Assembly (NCBI RefSeq): GCF_000178855.1
Contig: NZ_ADVG01000001.1
Coordinates: forward strand, 1-64,000
Reading direction: 5' to 3'
From: Ktedonobacter racemifer DSM 44963
GTDB lineage: Bacteria; Chloroflexota; Ktedonobacteria; Ktedonobacterales; Ktedonobacteraceae
DNA length: 64,000 bases
The translations under genes were made by a program, and so were the position numbers. Position 1 is the stretch's first letter; the number at the start of each line of letters is the position of its first letter. This document shows, piece by piece, positions 44,362 to 53,596 of this stretch. The notes below the pieces were generated by a model. That model saw nothing but the letters and a program-made list of their open reading frames with translations. It was not told the origin of the DNA and ran no database searches.

Positions 44362-46020
44362 GGGGTGCGGTTCATTTTTTTGCAAACTCAGCGATTGGGA
44401 CGAAGAGGAAGGGGAAATGATAAGATAAAAAAACAGGAAGAAGCCAGCAAGGAGGTTGCCGATGGAAAAATCCTCACTCGCCGAAGTCTGGAGACTGCTC
44501 AGCGAGAGCGTCTTTGAAGAAATGGAAGCGTGGCGCAAAGAGCACCCAACAGCGACATTCCAAGAGATCGAAGACGAGCTGGATGCTCGGCTCTCAGGCA
44601 TGCGGGCCCAGATGTTAGCTGACCTAGCTCAACAGAGTCCCAAACGGGATTGGAGTGGACAAGAAGCAGAGAAGCGTCCCCGTTGCCCGCAGTGTGGAGC
44701 GGACTTACAGGCGCGAGGTAAGCACGAGCGAAGATTGGCAACGCAAGGGGGCCAAGAGGTCAAACTCAGCCGACGGTATGGAACGTGCCCGCAGTGTGGA
44801 AGCGGGCTTTTTCCCCCTGGATGAAGAACTGAATCTGCCCTCGAGTGGACTGACGCCTCATGCCCACCAGGGATTGGTCTTGTTGGGAAGCATGGTGCCA
44901 TATGCCTGCGCAGCCACACACCTGGAAACCCTTTTGAAAGTCCAGGTCAGTAAGAGCACGGTGCGCCGACTCACTGAACAGGCAGGAGCATGCTTGCAAC
45001 AGTGGCAGGATCAATACGCTTGCCCAGGGCAAGGGAGTGAGCAGCCCAAACAGGCAGCGCCGCGGCAGGCGATGGCAACAGATGGGGTGTTGATCCCCGT
45101 TTTGCCAAACGAGTGGGCGGAGGTCAAAATGGTCACAATTGGCGAGGTATGCCAAACGAAGTCAGGTGAGCCGCATTGCGAGAAGCTGAGTTATTTTGCC
45201 CGTCTGGCTGATGCCGAAACCTTTGGAGATCTGGCGTCCTTCGAGATCCAGCGGCGACGAGTCGATCAAGCCAGAGAGGTAGCCGCCATCAACGATGGAG
45301 CAGAATGGATTCAGGGATTTGTGCAAGGCCATCGTGCCGATGCAGTGCGTATTCTGGATTTTGCGCATGCCGCTCAATACATCAGTGAGATCGCAACCCT
45401 GGCCCAAAACGCCGGAGTGCCATTGCCGCCGACATGGGTAAGCGAGCAGTGGCATAAGCTCAAGGAGGATGGACCGACAAGCGTACTCAAGGAAGTGCGG
45501 CGGCTGAGCGCATCAACTCCAGGTGACGAGATGCTCGAGAAGGTGGCCTATCTGCACAAACGGGAAGGGCAGATGCAGTATCAGCAGTATCGGGCAGGTG
45601 GCTGGCCTATTGGATCAGGGATCGCGGAAAGCGGCAACAAACTGGTGGTGCAAGCTCGCCTCAAAGGAGCAGGGATGCATTGGGCACGTCCTCAGGTGAA
45701 TGCGATGTTGGCCCTGCGAACCACCTTGTGCAGTAACCGATGGACCCAGGACTGGCATGTGGTCAGGGCGAGTTGGCACACCAGCCGCCTCCAACGTTTT
45801 CGCGCACGCAGTCAAGCGGCTTTGGCCAAAGCCTCTCTTCGCTTGCAGCAAACTTTCTGGCGCTTGCCTTTGCCTCTTATCCTGGCGTGTTTCCCCTCCC
45901 CTCCCCCAACCTCAATGGCTCCCAAAGGACGGACCGAGGGACAGAGGCGTTGGGGACGGCAGACCTTTTCCCAGCGAGCTATCCAAGATGGACGCTATGC
46001 AAAAAAATGAACCGCACCCC
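44362..46020 (+). mobile_element. ISKra4-type element, tandem copy 1
   Basis: 1659 bp with perfect 23-bp inverted repeats (GGGGTGCGGTTCATTTTTTT.. and complement). The 7-mer CATTCCT occurs at 44355, between the copies at 46021 and after copy 2 at 47687, i.e. one target duplication plus one internal copy. Period 1666 bp. Confidence 0.9.
44462..46010 (+). CDS. ISKra4-type transposase, two frames joined by +1 frameshift (copy 1)
   Basis: Frame 1 starts at ATG 44462 (AAGGAGG nine bases upstream) and holds a helical N-terminus and four-Cys zinc sites (CPQCGADL, CPQCGSGLFP), stopping at 44824. The catalytic part is in the +1 frame and ends 46010: LDEELNLPSSGLTPHAHQGL, MATDGVLIPV (Asp), LDFAHAAQYISE (Asp) and PIGSGIAESGNKLVVQ (Glu). 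The switch point is CTT TTT CCC C, where a one-base skip joins GLFP to LDEEL, eliminating the nearby TGA. Because both tandem copies share this, it may be programmed. The product should be about 515 residues. Confidence 0.82.
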
Positions 46021-46027
46021 CATTCCT

Positions 46028-47686
46028 GGGGTGCGGTTCATTTTTTTGCAAACTCAGCGATTGGGACGAAGAGGAAGGGGAAATGATAAGATAAAAAAAC
46101 AGGAAGAAGCCAGCAAGGAGGTTGCCGATGGAAAAATCCTCACTCGCCGAAGTCTGGAGACTGCTCAGCGAGAGCGTCTTTGAAGAAATGGAAGCGTGGC
46201 GCAAAGAGCACCCAACAGCGACATTCCAAGAGATCGAAGACGAGCTGGATGCTCGGCTCTCAGGCATGCGGGCCCAGATGTTAGCTGACCTAGCTCAACA
46301 GAGTCCCAAACGGGATTGGAGTGGACAAGAAGCAGAGAAGCGTCCCCGTTGCCCGCAGTGTGGAGCGGACTTACAGGCGCGAGGTAAGCACGAGCGAAGA
46401 TTGGCAACGCAAGGGGGCCAAGAGGTCAAACTCAGCCGACGGTATGGAACGTGCCCGCAGTGTGGAAGCGGGCTTTTTCCCCCTGGATGAAGAACTGAAT
46501 CTGCCCTCGAGTGGACTGACGCCTCATGCCCACCAGGGATTGGTCTTGTTGGGAAGCATGGTGCCATATGCCTGCGCAGCCACACACCTGGAAACCCTTT
46601 TGAAAGTCCAGGTCAGTAAGAGCACGGTGCGCCGACTCACTGAACAGGCAGGAGCATGCTTGCAACAGTGGCAGGATCAATACGCTTGCCCAGGGCAAGG
46701 GAGTGAGCAGCCCAAACAGGCAGCGCCGCGGCAGGCGATGGCAACAGATGGGGTGTTGATCCCCGTTTTGCCAAACGAGTGGGCGGAGGTCAAAATGGTC
46801 ACAATTGGCGAGGTATGCCAAACGAAGTCAGGTGAGCCGCATTGCGAGAAGCTGAGTTATTTTGCCCGTCTGGCTGATGCCGAAACCTTTGGAGATCTGG
46901 CGTCCTTCGAGATCCAGCGGCGACGAGTCGATCAAGCCAGAGAGGTAGCCGCCATCAACGATGGAGCAGAATGGATTCAGGGATTTGTGCAAGGCCATCG
47001 TGCCGATGCAGTGCGTATTCTGGATTTTGCGCATGCCGCTCAATACATCAGTGAGATCGCAACCCTGGCCCAAAACGCCGGAGTGCCATTGCCGCCGACA
47101 TGGGTAAGCGAGCAGTGGCATAAGCTCAAGGAGGATGGACCGACAAGCGTACTCAAGGAAGTGCGGCGGCTGAGCGCATCAACTCCAGGTGACGAGATGC
47201 TCGAGAAGGTGGCCTATCTGCACAAACGGGAAGGGCAGATGCAGTATCAGCAGTATCGGGCAGGTGGCTGGCCTATTGGATCAGGGATCGCGGAAAGCGG
47301 CAACAAACTGGTGGTGCAAGCTCGCCTCAAAGGAGCAGGGATGCATTGGGCACGTCCTCAGGTGAATGCGATGTTGGCCCTGCGAACCACCTTGTGCAGT
47401 AACCGATGGACCCAGGACTGGCATGTGGTCAGGGCGAGTTGGCACACCAGCCGCCTCCAACGTTTTCGCGCACGCAGTCAAGCGGCTTTGGCCAAAGCCT
47501 CTCTTCGCTTGCAGCAAACTTTCTGGCGCTTGCCTTTGCCTCTTATCCTGGCGTGTTTCCCCTCCCCTCCCCCAACCTCAATGGCTCCCAAAGGACGGAC
47601 CGAGGGACAGAGGCGTTGGGGACGGCAGACCTTTTCCCAGCGAGCTATCCAAGATGGACGCTATGCAAAAAAATGAACCGCACCCC
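46028..47686 (+). mobile_element. ISKra4-type element, tandem copy 2
   Basis: Appears identical in sequence and length to copy 1, in the same orientation, separated by the 7-mer CATTCCT. The abutting ends form an inverted-repeat junction of two 23-mers around seven bases. Its right end lies 16 bases before the -35 box of the CsoR/mgtA promoter. Confidence 0.9.
46128..47676 (+). CDS. ISKra4-type transposase, two frames joined by +1 frameshift (copy 2)
   Basis: The encoded products match copy 1 residue for residue: the zinc-site frame stops at 46490 and the catalytic frame ends 47676. Same CTTTTTCCCCC switch site. Absence of any difference over 1.6 kb indicates a very recent duplication or gene conversion. 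Confidence 0.82.
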
Positions 47687-47701
47687 CATTCCTGGAGTGC
47701 C

Positions 47702-47765
47702 TTGACTTTTGTCGATGGAAATGGCTATACTCTTTGCATATATGAGGCATCCCCTGAGGGGGATG
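47702..47765 (+). promoter_or_regulatory. Promoter P1 with C/G-tract palindromic operator
   Basis: -35 TTGACT (47702-47707), 18-base spacer, -10 TATACT (47726-47731), then the palindrome CATCCCC-TGA-GGGGGATG at 47748-47765, around or just after the start of transcription. CsoR-family repressors typically bind such C-tract/G-tract sites. It drives the CsoR-like gene and probably mgtA. The same layout is seen at 54037-54099 and 54208-54270. Confidence 0.75.
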
Positions 47766-47799
47766 TATATGTCTATGTGCAGAACAGGAGCAACTCCTC

Positions 47800-48072
47800 A
47801 TGACGAAACAGCGCGTGCTGACGCGCGAAGATATTGCCCATCGCCTGGCGCGCATCGCCGGGCATGCCAATAGCCTCAAGCGCCTGTGGGAGGAAGAGCG
47901 AGACTACAACGATATGCTCGTACAGATCACCGCGGTACGCGCGGCGCTCGACCAGGTCGCTCGCGTTATCCTGGAACAACATCTGCAACAAAGTATTCAT
48001 GAAGCAGTAGAGCAGCAGCAGCCTGAGCAGGCTATCCGTGAACTAAAAGAGGCGCTGGACCGCTTCGTCTAA
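47800..48072 (+). CDS. CsoR/RcnR/FrmR-family transcriptional repressor without cysteine
   Basis: 90 residues, all-helical DUF156 family: EDIAHRLARIAGHANSLKRL, LVQITAVRAALDQVARVIL, EQHLQQSI. In CsoR the metal ligands are Cys-His-Cys; here the first Cys is Tyr (DYND), the His is kept (EQH) and the last Cys is Ser. The protein has no Cys at all, so it cannot be a copper or persulfide sensor of the known type. It lies 50 bases upstream of the magnesium ATPase gene, suggesting it senses a hard cation such as Mg2+ or Mn2+. AGGAG before ATG is inside a small hairpin (AGGAGCAACTCCT). Confidence 0.85.
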   Translation: MTKQRVLTREDIAHRLARIAGHANSLKRLWEEERDYNDMLVQITAVRAALDQVARVILEQHLQQSIHEAVEQQQPEQAIRELKEALDRFV

Positions 48073-48121
48073 GAGAGAAAGCATAGGGAGGTGAAGAAGA
48101 GCAGAGTAAGGTGAAAAGAGT

Positions 48122-50836
48122 ATGTTGTTTCTGAAGCATCGCCCGGCTCCTCAAACGCGAGATGAGCGCATTACACTCAATCCCCGCCTGCATACAGCCG
48201 CGCACTGCGATACGGCCGAGATCTTCCGCCTTTTGCGCTCCAGACCCCAGGGCCTGACCCGACAGGAGGCAGCCAGGCGCGTGGCCCAATTTGGCGAGAA
48301 TACTATCCTCTTTGAACGTGCCCCCGCCTGGTGGTTACAGCTTGTGCGCTCCTTTGCGACGCCTTTTATCGCCATTCTCCTTATCCTGGGACTGGTCTCG
48401 CTCTTCACGGATGTTCTGCTAGTAATGCCTGCGCACCGCCAGTGGACGAAAATCATGCTCCTGGCGCTAATGATTGGCATCAGTAGCCTGCTCCGCTTCT
48501 GGCAAGAATATCGCTCGCAACGGGCCGTGGAGCACCTGAAGGCCCTCGTGCCGCTGAACGTATCGGTCTCGCGTCTCGCTTCAGAGCGACAAATCCCTCC
48601 AGCCTCATCTGAGGAAACGAGGTACTTGATCCCGCTTTCGGACGTAGTTCCCGGCGATGTAGTGCACCTGGCTCCCGGAAATATGATACCAGCTGACGTG
48701 CGTTTTCTCCAATGCAAAAGCCTCTTTGTGAGCCAGGCCAGCGTTACAGGTGAGTCCGAACCCGCCGAAAAATATGGCATGCTCTATGGTCGGGCCGAAA
48801 AGACATGGTATCCCGGCGACGAGAAACGCCATCCTCCCTTTGCCGAAGGCACCCTCGGTTTCATGGGAACGACCGTGATCAGCGGGAGCGCCAGCGCCAT
48901 TGTTGTTGCGACCGGTAAGGAGACGCTTTTTAGTCAGGTGGCGACCAGATTGAGCCAGCGCCGCGCCCCGACGAGCTTTGACCGCGGGGTAAATCAGGTG
49001 AGTTGGCTGCTGCTCTGCTTTATGCTGGTCATGGCCCCTATCGTGTTTGTCATCAATGGGCTGGCCAAAGGGGATTGGGGAGAGGCGCTGATCTTCGCCC
49101 TGGCCGTCGCGGTTGGCCTCACCCCGGAAATGCTGCCCCTGATCGTAACCTCTAGCCTTGCCAAGGGGGCGCTGGCCATGGCGCGCCAGCAGGTCATCGT
49201 CAAACGCCTTCCGGCCATGCAAAACCTGGGCGCGATGGATCTCCTCTGTACCGATAAAACAGGCACGCTGACCCGGGATCATATCACCCTGGTCAAGCAT
49301 ATGGATGCGCGTGGGGAGGAGAGCCTTGAAGTACTCAGGCTCGCGTACTTCAATAGCGCCTACCAGCATGGCGCGCACAACCTGATCGATCACGCCATTG
49401 TGGAGCACTGGCGCGAGACACAGGCCTATGCCCAGACACCAGGCGTGACCAGACTGGATGAGCTTCCCTTTGATGTCTTCCGCCGGCGTATGTCGATCAT
49501 TGTCCAGCAAGGAAGTGCATCACCGCTTCTGATCTGTAAGGGAGCCCTCGAAGAAGTGCTCGACGTCTCTTCCTGGATCGAGGTTCAGGGGAATGTTCAG
49601 CGCCTGGATGAGATCTGGCAGGCGCGCGTCGAGCGCCTCGCCACCCAACTGAGTCAGGAGGGGTACCGGGTGATCGCGGTGGCCTACCGGCGTTTCCCAG
49701 CCTTGCGGAGCGAGTTCTCGCTCAATGATGAGCAGGACCTGGTCCTGGCAGGGATTATTGGCCTGCTGGATCCACCCAAAGCATCGGCTCAAGCCGCACT
49801 TCAGGCGCTTCAGGCCCAGGGTATCAAGGTGAAGATCCTCACCGGAGATAACGAAGAGGTCTCGGCACAGATCTGCCAGGCAGTAGGACTCGATGCAAGT
49901 CGCCTGGCGCTGGGGTATGAACTGGAGGGGATGAGCGATGAGGACCTGGCCACGCTGGCGGAAGACACAACGCTGTTTGCCAAACTCACGCCCCCACAGA
50001 AGGCACGTATCATTCGCGTTCTCAAAGGCCAGGGACATACCGTTGGCTACCTCGGTGATGGCCTCAATGACCTCTCCGCGCTCCAGGAAGCCGACGTCAG
50101 TATCTCCGTTGATACCGCGGTGGATGTAGCAAAGGACGCGGCAGACCTGATCTTGCTCCAGAAAAACCTGCTGGTGCTCGCCCAGGGCGTGCATGAGGGA
50201 CGTGGAGTCTTTGGCAACATTCGCAAATATCTCAACATTACGCTGAGCTCAAACCTGAGTAACGCCTTGAGCATCTTAATTGCAAGCGCCTTTCTCCCCT
50301 TCCTGCCAATGCTGGCGCTGCAACTGCTCGTGCAAAACCTGCTCTACGACTGCTCACAGCTGGCTCTTCCCTGGGATCATGTCGATGCGGAGTTTGTCGC
50401 GCGACCGCGTACCTGGGATACGCGTGGCCTGACTCGCTTCATGTTCTTCTTCGGGCCACTCAGCTCCTGCTTTGATATCACGACCTTTCTGCTGTTGTGG
50501 TTTGTCTTTCGCGCTAACTCCCCCCAGGTGCAGGCCCTCTTCCAATCGGGGTGGTTCCTTGAAGGGGTGCTCTCGCAGTTGCTGGTGGTCCATGTGCTGC
50601 GCACGCAGCGCATCCCCTTTCTGCAACGCACCGCCTCCTGGCCAGTGCTCTTACTCACAGGATTCATTATGAGCATCGGTCTGCTAATTCCGCTGACAGC
50701 CTTTGGTGCGTACCTCGGACTGCACCCCATGCCACTGAGCTATTTCCCCTGGCTCCTGGCAACCCTGCTCACCTACGGTTGCGTGGCTCAGCTCTTCAAA
50801 GTCTGGTACCTCAAACGGTTTCAGCACTGGCTCTGA
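48122..50836 (+). CDS. mgtA: Magnesium-translocating P-type ATPase
   Basis: 904 residues, P-type ATPase class IIIB. Actuator motif VTGESEP near 208, phosphorylation site CTDKTGTLT with Asp at about 378, nucleotide-binding ILTGDN, hinge GDGLNDLSAL near 644. The C-terminal membrane part has MgtA-specific QNLLYDCSQLALPWDHVD and FQSGWFLEGVLSQLLVVHVLRT, close to enterobacterial MgtA. It imports Mg2+ across the cytoplasmic membrane using ATP. It follows the CsoR-like gene by 49 bases and is probably under promoter P1. The N-terminus (HCDTAEIFRLLRSRPQGLTRQEAARR) is the usual soluble cap. Confidence 0.93.
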   Translation: MLFLKHRPAPQTRDERITLNPRLHTAAHCDTAEIFRLLRSRPQGLTRQEAARRVAQFGENTILFERAPAWWLQLVRSFATPFIAILLILGLVSLFTDVLLVMPAHRQWTKIMLLALMIGISSLLRFWQEYRSQRAVEHLKALVPLNVSVSRLASERQIPPASSEETRYLIPLSDVVPGDVVHLAPGNMIPADVRFLQCKSLFVSQASVTGESEPAEKYGMLYGRAEKTWYPGDEKRHPPFAEGTLGFMGTTVISGSASAIVVATGKETLFSQVATRLSQRRAPTSFDRGVNQVSWLLLCFMLVMAPIVFVINGLAKGDWGEALIFALAVAVGLTPEMLPLIVTSSLAKGALAMARQQVIVKRLPAMQNLGAMDLLCTDKTGTLTRDHITLVKHMDARGEESLEVLRLAYFNSAYQHGAHNLIDHAIVEHWRETQAYAQTPGVTRLDELPFDVFRRRMSIIVQQGSASPLLICKGALEEVLDVSSWIEVQGNVQRLDEIWQARVERLATQLSQEGYRVIAVAYRRFPALRSEFSLNDEQDLVLAGIIGLLDPPKASAQAALQALQAQGIKVKILTGDNEEVSAQICQAVGLDASRLALGYELEGMSDEDLATLAEDTTLFAKLTPPQKARIIRVLKGQGHTVGYLGDGLNDLSALQEADVSISVDTAVDVAKDAADLILLQKNLLVLAQGVHEGRGVFGNIRKYLNITLSSNLSNALSILIASAFLPFLPMLALQLLVQNLLYDCSQLALPWDHVDAEFVARPRTWDTRGLTRFMFFFGPLSSCFDITTFLLLWFVFRANSPQVQALFQSGWFLEGVLSQLLVVHVLRTQRIPFLQRTASWPVLLLTGFIMSIGLLIPLTAFGAYLGLHPMPLSYFPWLLATLLTYGCVAQLFKVWYLKRFQHWL

Positions 50837-51178
50837 GCGCCAGGGCGCGCCGCCAATGTCGCGCCTATTCCACAGGTTCCACCCGTACAGACGTTGTCTG
50901 GGAGGATGGGGTACCATATGATCGGCGGGCTCTTCCTCTGAGTGAGGCGTCTTTACTGGCCAGCGACTCAGGGGGAATATGCTGAGCATGGCGATAGTCG
51001 GGAACCAGAGTACTATGAGCAACACCAGCCAGACCAGCGGCTGGGTATGCAGGTGAACACAGATAGTGTGGAGGGCCAGGGACAGAAGGCTTATCGACAC
51101 AAGGACTGTTGTCGAGACGACCAGGATATCCTGCTTTGTTGGCCGCTGATACTGGATCTGAGGTAACTGAGACATCAT
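50684..51178 (-). CDS. Small two-helix membrane protein
   Basis: Starts at ATG 51178 with GGAGGAG five bases upstream, a strong site. Two transmembrane helices (about 19-40 and 46-68: VLVSISLLSLALHTICVHL, WLVLLIVLWFPTIAMLSIF) are followed by a polar tail. The last 50 codons run antisense over the end of mgtA, so the true end may lie nearer 50860 after a frameshift. Function unknown; it is convergent with mgtA and next to a magnesium/phosphate gene set, so a small accessory protein of transport is conceivable. Confidence 0.45.
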   Translation of the reverse strand: MMSQLPQIQYQRPTKQDILVVSTTVLVSISLLSLALHTICVHLHTQPLVWLVLLIVLWFPTIAMLSIFPLSRWPVKTPHSEEEPADHMVPHPPRQRLYGWNLWNRRDIGGAPWRSEPVLKPFEVPDFEELSHATVGEQGCQEPGEIAQWHGVQSEVRTKGCQRN

Positions 51179-51285
51179 ATCTCCTCCTACGAAACAGCAA
51201 AGTACGTGTTAAAGCAATGCGATACTCTATTTTGCGCTGAAAACGATGCTTCCTTTACAGGAAGATAATACGCGCCTGAGAGGAC

Positions 51286-51786
51286 TCATGGGCGCTCCTC
51301 CAGGAGTGAGAGACGCTCGATAGTCGCGATAACTTGCTGCGTATGACCCGTCAGATTAACCGGAGACCAGACATGACGGATGATCCCTTCTTTATCGATG
51401 AGAATACTGGTGCGCACAGTACCTCTATACGTATGGCCGAGGAAGCGCTTGCGTTGCCAAACTCCATACAGACGCGCCACGTCCCCCTCTTTATCAGCGA
51501 GCAAAGGGAAAGGGACATGATGGCGTAGCGCGAACGCATGTAACTGCGAGCGTGCCTCCCTACAAACGACATACAGCACGATTCCCCGCTGCTCCAGCTC
51601 AGAGTAGTGTGCACAAAAGTCCTGGATGAGCGGGTTGGTGCCGATGAGGTCCTCCCGCGGGAGAAAGGTCAGCACCACCACACAGCCGCGTAACGCTTCC
51701 AGGCGCACCGATTCCAGCAGAAGCGCGCTGGAATCTACCACGACGGGCAAGGTAAAGTCGGGTGCCACTTGTTGCTCGTGTATCAC
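51286..51786 (-). CDS. Peroxiredoxin-fold (AhpC/TSA) protein lacking the peroxidatic Cys
   Basis: 166 residues with the thioredoxin-like redoxin fold: APDFTLPVV, VVVLTFLPRED, SQLHAFALRHHVPFPLLADKEGDVARLYGV and GTVRTSILIDKEGIIRHVW. In BCP/PrxQ proteins the segment after FxPxxx is TPGCTxEAC; here it is LIGTNPLIQDFC, so the catalytic Cys position is Thr and only a shifted Cys remains. It may be a binding or structural variant. It reads leftward, between the small membrane protein gene and the Na/Pi transporter gene. Confidence 0.75.
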   Translation of the reverse strand: MIHEQQVAPDFTLPVVVDSSALLLESVRLEALRGCVVVLTFLPREDLIGTNPLIQDFCAHYSELEQRGIVLYVVCREARSQLHAFALRHHVPFPLLADKEGDVARLYGVWQRKRFLGHTYRGTVRTSILIDKEGIIRHVWSPVNLTGHTQQVIATIERLSLLEERP

Positions 51787-51877
51787 ATTCTTAACCGTCC
51801 TTTCAAAGAAAAGCTCCTCCCCTCTGGTAAGGGCGTGTGGTGACGTGCTAGCTACGCCAACGCGCCACTACCACCCT

Positions 51878-53596
51878 TTACTCCATGCGACGTACCGCAG
51901 GAGCTGAGGAAACCAGGGCCGTTGGCGAGAGCACCTCGGGCGCGCTCCAGCGCTCATGGCTGCCAACACCCTCGCGCAGCGCGTGCGCGATAGAGGTGAT
52001 ATGCGAGAGCACCTCGCTCATGGCATCCAGCAGATCCAGGTGAATCGGGCTAGAGGCCAGGCTCAAGGAGTTCCCAGCACGCAGGCGGCGGATGTGCCGC
52101 AGGTGCAGGTCACGCTTCATCGCTGAGCGTGCATGTTTTCCCTGCAAGAAGGTGTTTGCCAGTTCTGGATCATGCGTGGCCAGAGCCGCCAGCACCTCCT
52201 GAAACGCGTCCAGCAACACCTGGTGGAAAAGCAGCAGATCCTCATGCCCCTCCTCGGAGAAGAGCAGGTTATTGATCTGCTTACGCCGTGCCAGCGTCAT
52301 AACGCGCCGGGCAATAGCGCTTCCAATGGCTTGCAGGTCCGCAATGATATAGAGCAGGGAGAGCTCCTGACGCGCCTGGGCCTCGGTCAACTGGTCCTCG
52401 TCCAACTGGGTGAGGTAGCCTGTGATCGCGGCATTAAGCTCATCGAGCTGGTTGTCCAGTGTCTCCATGTTGGCACGCAGGTCGCCAGCGCCATCCTCAA
52501 AGGCATCCATACTTCGCTCCAACATCTCAGTGACGACCTCGGCCATGCGCAGGACCTCACGTGCCGCAAGCCCCAGTGCCACCGCGGGCTGTGAGAGGAG
52601 GCGTGAGTCGAGGTAGCGCGGACCAGCGTGCTTACCCTGGTCGTTGCCCCGCTCTGGAAGCAGGGTCTCGACCCAGCGCGCCAGCAGAGGGGCCAGGGGC
52701 GCAAAGATGAGTGCCAGTCCCAGGTTAAAGCCAAGGTGGACCATAGCCACCTGTGTACCCGCGTTGGACCAGACAACAGCCAGCAAGTGTGCCAGGGGCC
52801 CCAGGAAGGCGAGGAGAACCAGCGCGGCAAGCAGCTTGGTGCCAGTATGAACCAGCGCGAGACGCCGTCCGGCCAGGGCCCCCTCATGCAAGGATGAGAG
52901 CAGGGCCGTCAGGGTGGTGCCAACATTGGCCCCCAGCATCAAAGCGAGCGCGGCAAGGGTCGGCAGCGCCCCTGTTGCGGCGAGCGAGAGAATCAGACCA
53001 ATCGAAGCCGCGCTGGAGCTCAGCGTCACTACCAGTACCGCCCCGATCAGGAGCAGCACGATAGGCGCATTGACTAGCGTGCGCAGGATGGTCGCGGTCA
53101 GTGGATTGGCGGCGATCGGCTGGCTGCCCAGGGAGAGCGCTGCCAGGCCCAGTACGATCAGGCCAAAGGCAAAACAGGCCTGCCCCAGGCGACGAAAGGC
53201 CGTCTCACGGGTGAGCAACGCGACAAAGGCTCCCAGGCCAATAATTTCGAATGCATAATCGGTGATATGTAAAGCAAGAAGCTGCACCACGAGCGTCGAG
53301 CCAACATTGGCCCCGAGCAGCATAATAATCGCTGCGGTCAGGGGCAGCAGGTTCGCGCTGACCAGGCCGACCAGGAGAGAAGACATCGCACTAGAACTCT
53401 GCATGAGCGCAGTGGCCAGAGTGCCCAGCCCAAAGGCCGCCAGGGGAGAGCGCGCGAGCCGCATCAGCGCCCGCTGCACACGTGCATCAGTCGCGCGCTG
53501 AATGGCGTCAGTGACCAGGCGCACGCCATACAGCAACAATACGACTCCGGTCATGAGGAGTCCAAGAATCAGGGTGGGTGAAGTGATCTGCGTCAT
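51878..53596 (-). CDS. Na+/phosphate cotransporter family protein with PhoU-like tail (NptA/YjbB-like)
   Basis: 572 residues. Two Na_Pi_cotrans repeats with the signature QSSSA (GTLATALMQSSSAMSSLLVGL, about 55-76) and its counterpart LSSSAASIGLILSL (about 192-205); LLGANVGSTL and MLGANVGTTL follow each. About 330 residues of membrane domain precede a helical PhoU-like cytosolic domain (350-545). YjbB-type members export or balance phosphate. ATG 53596 has GGAGGAAGG seven bases upstream. The leader is over 400 bases long if transcribed from promoter P2, and contains two candidate short ORFs. Confidence 0.88.
   Translation of the reverse strand: MTQITSPTLILGLLMTGVVLLLYGVRLVTDAIQRATDARVQRALMRLARSPLAAFGLGTLATALMQSSSAMSSLLVGLVSANLLPLTAAIIMLLGANVGSTLVVQLLALHITDYAFEIIGLGAFVALLTRETAFRRLGQACFAFGLIVLGLAALSLGSQPIAANPLTATILRTLVNAPIVLLLIGAVLVVTLSSSAASIGLILSLAATGALPTLAALALMLGANVGTTLTALLSSLHEGALAGRRLALVHTGTKLLAALVLLAFLGPLAHLLAVVWSNAGTQVAMVHLGFNLGLALIFAPLAPLLARWVETLLPERGNDQGKHAGPRYLDSRLLSQPAVALGLAAREVLRMAEVVTEMLERSMDAFEDGAGDLRANMETLDNQLDELNAAITGYLTQLDEDQLTEAQARQELSLLYIIADLQAIGSAIARRVMTLARRKQINNLLFSEEGHEDLLLFHQVLLDAFQEVLAALATHDPELANTFLQGKHARSAMKRDLHLRHIRRLRAGNSLSLASSPIHLDLLDAMSEVLSHITSIAHALREGVGSHERWSAPEVLSPTALVSSAPAVRRME

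Noticed and set aside
44456..47686. CRISPR-like or satellite array, because a 1666-bp period repeats
   Set aside because: The unit is a complete insertion sequence with transposase and inverted ends, present twice.
48605..50194. Minus-strand frames of 301 and 224 codons inside mgtA
   Set aside because: Antisense to a well-matched P-type ATPase; no motif or ribosome site.
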